Shown one piece after another: positions 30,082-31,746 of a stretch of DNA of 31,746 bases. This stretch comes from an uncultured Blastocatellia bacterium. GTDB taxonomy: Bacteria > Acidobacteriota > Blastocatellia > Pyrinomonadales > Pyrinomonadaceae. The stretch is from positions 1 to 31,746 of the forward strand of contig CAMLLD010000077.1 of the NCBI GenBank assembly GCA_946480785.1. Reading direction: 5' to 3'. The first letter of the stretch is position 1. The number at the start of each line of letters is the position of its first letter. The translations under genes were made by a program, and so were the position numbers. The notes under the pieces were generated by a model that searched no databases, was not told the origin of the DNA, and saw only the letters and a list, made by a program, of their open reading frames with translations.

Positions 30082-31077
30082 TCACCGTATAGTGAAGTTC
30101 ATTTCCAATGACACCCAATATGCAACGGGCTTACCATCTTTCATCGCCGGCTTGAATTTCGTCAGACGCGCCGCCGCAATCGCTTGCTCGTTAAGTCCAT
30201 CGGGAAGCCCGCGAACGACCCGGACCGCACTGACGTTACCATCCTCACCCACCAGCACCCGCAAGGTTACCGAACCTTGAATACGCTCAGCCCGAGCTGC
30301 TTCCGTATATCGGGGAGTTGGCCCACTCAAGCGCACTGGTCTTGTATCGACGCTCGGGGTCGGCGAAGGATGGGGAGCGTTCGTGGTCGATTGATCCGCA
30401 TAGCGTGGTCCCTCTCCCGCACCCATTCCTCCACCCGGCTCACCCAAATGCGTCATGGTGTCCAGGACATTAGACGGCCAGGCAAAACCAGCGCTCTGTT
30501 CATCCGGACTCTTGGCAGCGATGCCGATCACCTCTCCATAACGGTTGAAAACCGGCGCTCCTTTATTAGTCGCGTCAACCGGAACGCTCAACACAAAAGC
30601 GCGAGTGTTCTTTATCGTTGTGACACCCGTAACCGTGCCGGCGCTTATTTCGCCTGAGACACTGAGCACGTATACGGTGTCGTTCAATGCGACGCGTTCG
30701 CTGTCCGCCAGCTTCAACGGCGAGACTTCGCCTTGCGTTGTCACCAGCACGTAAGGAAGAAGATAGTTTCCCGAAGACGAAACCTTTATCGAAAGAGACT
30801 GCGGTGTTGCCGGGGTAAGTTGCAGGCGGGCGTTCCGCTCGAGCATTTCGCTATCGGTCGCGACGAGATCTTTGCGGATAAAGAAACCAAGGGCGTGGGA
30901 GACAGTTTTATGCGGCTGGTCCACCGCGGCAACTATCACCATCGAAGCGCGTGCCTGCTCGATGCGCGCCCTTGCCGTTGAATCCAGTTCGGACGGCTCC
31001 TGATTACTGAAGGTCGCACCGGCGCACAACGCCAGGATCATCGCAACACTAATAACTCTCACCAGCGCTGACTCCAT
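30082..31077 (-). CDS. degenerate trypsin-like domain fused to a TonB C-terminal domain
   Basis: A 331-residue exported protein with a signal peptide (residues 1-24, AMILALCAGATFS). Residues about 40-205 look like a trypsin/HtrA-type fold (HALGFFIRKDLVATDSEML, SGEISAGTVTGVTTI, KGAPVFNRYGEVIGIA), but the His normally found after the first strand is missing and the usual GNSGGP active-site Ser is replaced (NKGAP). It is therefore probably catalytically dead. A Pro/Ser linker (about 215-250) leads to a TonB_C domain (PTPRYTEAARAERIQGSVTL, then VLVGEDGNVSAVRVVRGLPD and AARLTKFKPAMKDGKPVAYW). It may interact with outer membrane receptors, or act as a periplasmic scaffold. Confidence 0.82.
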   Translation of the reverse strand: MESALVRVISVAMILALCAGATFSNQEPSELDSTARARIEQARASMVIVAAVDQPHKTVSHALGFFIRKDLVATDSEMLERNARLQLTPATPQSLSIKVSSSGNYLLPYVLVTTQGEVSPLKLADSERVALNDTVYVLSVSGEISAGTVTGVTTIKNTRAFVLSVPVDATNKGAPVFNRYGEVIGIAAKSPDEQSAGFAWPSNVLDTMTHLGEPGGGMGAGEGPRYADQSTTNAPHPSPTPSVDTRPVRLSGPTPRYTEAARAERIQGSVTLRVLVGEDGNVSAVRVVRGLPDGLNEQAIAAARLTKFKPAMKDGKPVAYWVSLEMNFTIR

Positions 31078-31183
31078 CTCTCACCTCCTCTCTTACGTTC
31101 ATGCTTCGCCGCATCCGTCTCGCCATGCAGCAAGGCAGTATAGAGAAGCTATCGGTTATGTGGAAGTTGATGAGACAGTCGAC

Positions 31184-31211
31184 GGCCGATCACAATCCGC
31201 AGTGATCGGCC
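31184..31211. terminator. hairpin between two minus-strand genes, terminator-like
   Basis: GGCCGATCAC (31184-31193) and GTGATCGGCC (31202-31211) are perfect 10-bp arms around an 8-nt loop, 43 bp past the stop of the gene at 31254. There is no poly-T run in the direction of transcription, so a factor-assisted end or other structured element is as likely as an intrinsic terminator. Confidence 0.45.
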
Positions 31212-31253
31212 ACCGAAGCACTGGTAGAAATGTTAGCCGGCGGTAACCAGGTG

Positions 31254-31746
31254 TTACTGCAAACTCAAGAGCACGAGAATCTCACCCGTGCCGCTTGCCA
31301 ACGGCTCTAAGGCTTTACCGATTAGCGTTCCCGGCGCGTGAATCTGCCGGCCGCCGATCATGATCGGCTCCGACTTCATCGCGAATCCTTCTTTGTCGCT
31401 CGTCACGAGTAGATCGCCGATGCGAATCGGACTGCGTGTCGCGTCAACTTTAACTTTAACGCGACCCGTCGTCGCCACCAGCAATTTGCTGCTGCCAGAC
31501 TCACCGAGCGTAATGCCCGGTTGTGACGAGACAACGCCGGCCACACGAGTGTCATACGCCTGAGTTGAAGCCATGACTTGATTCGACTTTTCCGGATCGA
31601 GCGTCACCACCGTGCCGGCGATCAGTTGCTGGCGTGCAGGAACCCATTCGGCCACGTCCTGATACTTGGCGGCGATGTTGCCGGTAACGGTGACGTTGCC
31701 GCCGAAAGTCGCATTGCCGTCGCGCGCGATGACAAAGGCATCACCG
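31254..31746 (-). CDS. C-terminal part of a large protein, cut by the window edge
   Basis: The frame stays open to the end of the window, so the true start lies beyond it; the in-frame GTG at 31655 that reads MAEWVPARQQL is internal. The visible 163 residues are beta-rich: GDAFVIARDGNATFGGNVTV, TGNIAAKYQDVAEWVPARQQ, then YDTRVAGVVSSQPG, KLLVATTGRVKVKVDATRSP, IRIGDLLVTSD and a final TGEILVLLSLQ. The ending looks like the conserved C-terminal module of long repetitive surface or tail-fibre-like proteins with GNVTVTGN-type repeats. I do not recognise a characterised family, and the function cannot be stated. Confidence 0.7.
   Translation of the reverse strand, partial: GDAFVIARDGNATFGGNVTVTGNIAAKYQDVAEWVPARQQLIAGTVVTLDPEKSNQVMASTQAYDTRVAGVVSSQPGITLGESGSSKLLVATTGRVKVKVDATRSPIRIGDLLVTSDKEGFAMKSEPIMIGGRQIHAPGTLIGKALEPLASGTGEILVLLSLQ

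Overview
The window looks like a chromosomal contig of a soil-type Acidobacteriota, probably Blastocatellia/Pyrinomonadales-like. This is an inference from gene content and style: an Oar-like TonB receptor with an N-terminal carboxypeptidase-regulatory domain, a membrane-anchored Ser/Thr kinase, a TPR regulator with a FIS-type helix-turn-helix, GTG/TTG starts and a GC-rich backbone. No rRNA or complete tRNA is present to confirm it.

Backbone, left (54-7388). A tightly packed minus-strand operon runs permease > endonuclease/phosphatase-fold protein > ABC ATPase > DoxX. Divergent from it are a Ser/Thr kinase with a C-terminal membrane domain and a cytochrome P460-like lipoprotein. A TPR/FIS-HTH regulator then reads leftward from a 150-bp divergent region. 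The same region drives a 51-codon secreted peptide gene, absent from simple ORF calls because it is short and starts with GTG, with a perfect AGGAGG and a perfect 23-bp palindrome just upstream.

Accessory region (7389-17470), visibly richer in A+T. It holds hairpin-rich and degenerate-repeat DNA, a TacA/TacT-type toxin-antitoxin pair, a decayed DUF4062 gene, and a three-gene minus-strand cassette joined by ATGA overlaps (PAS sensor kinase, receiver-like protein, membrane protein). Divergent from the cassette is an 813-residue protein of unknown function with a Rossmann-like GxGxxG start. To its right lie an orphan tRNA 3' half (a likely old attachment site), a frameshifted antitoxin gene and a small basic protein whose stop codon lies inside a threefold 21-bp tandem repeat. 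The kinase cassette plus the 813-residue protein is the best candidate for an undescribed system; the regulator/peptide pair is second.

Carbohydrate locus (17785-26193). A good sigma70-like promoter precedes a TonB-dependent receptor, a secreted TPR protein, a clan GH-A (GH5-like) glycosidase and a GH51 alpha-L-arabinofuranosidase, with gaps of 1-16 nt. Together they look like a small polysaccharide-use operon for arabinose-containing plant polymers.

Second accessory patch (26309-28158). It holds a PD-(D/E)xK nuclease-like gene overlapping an unknown partner, then a BrnT/BrnA toxin-antitoxin pair.

Backbone, right (28218-31746). An MsbA-like ABC exporter, a protein combining a degenerate trypsin-like domain with a TonB C-terminal domain, and the C-terminal part of a protein cut by the window edge.
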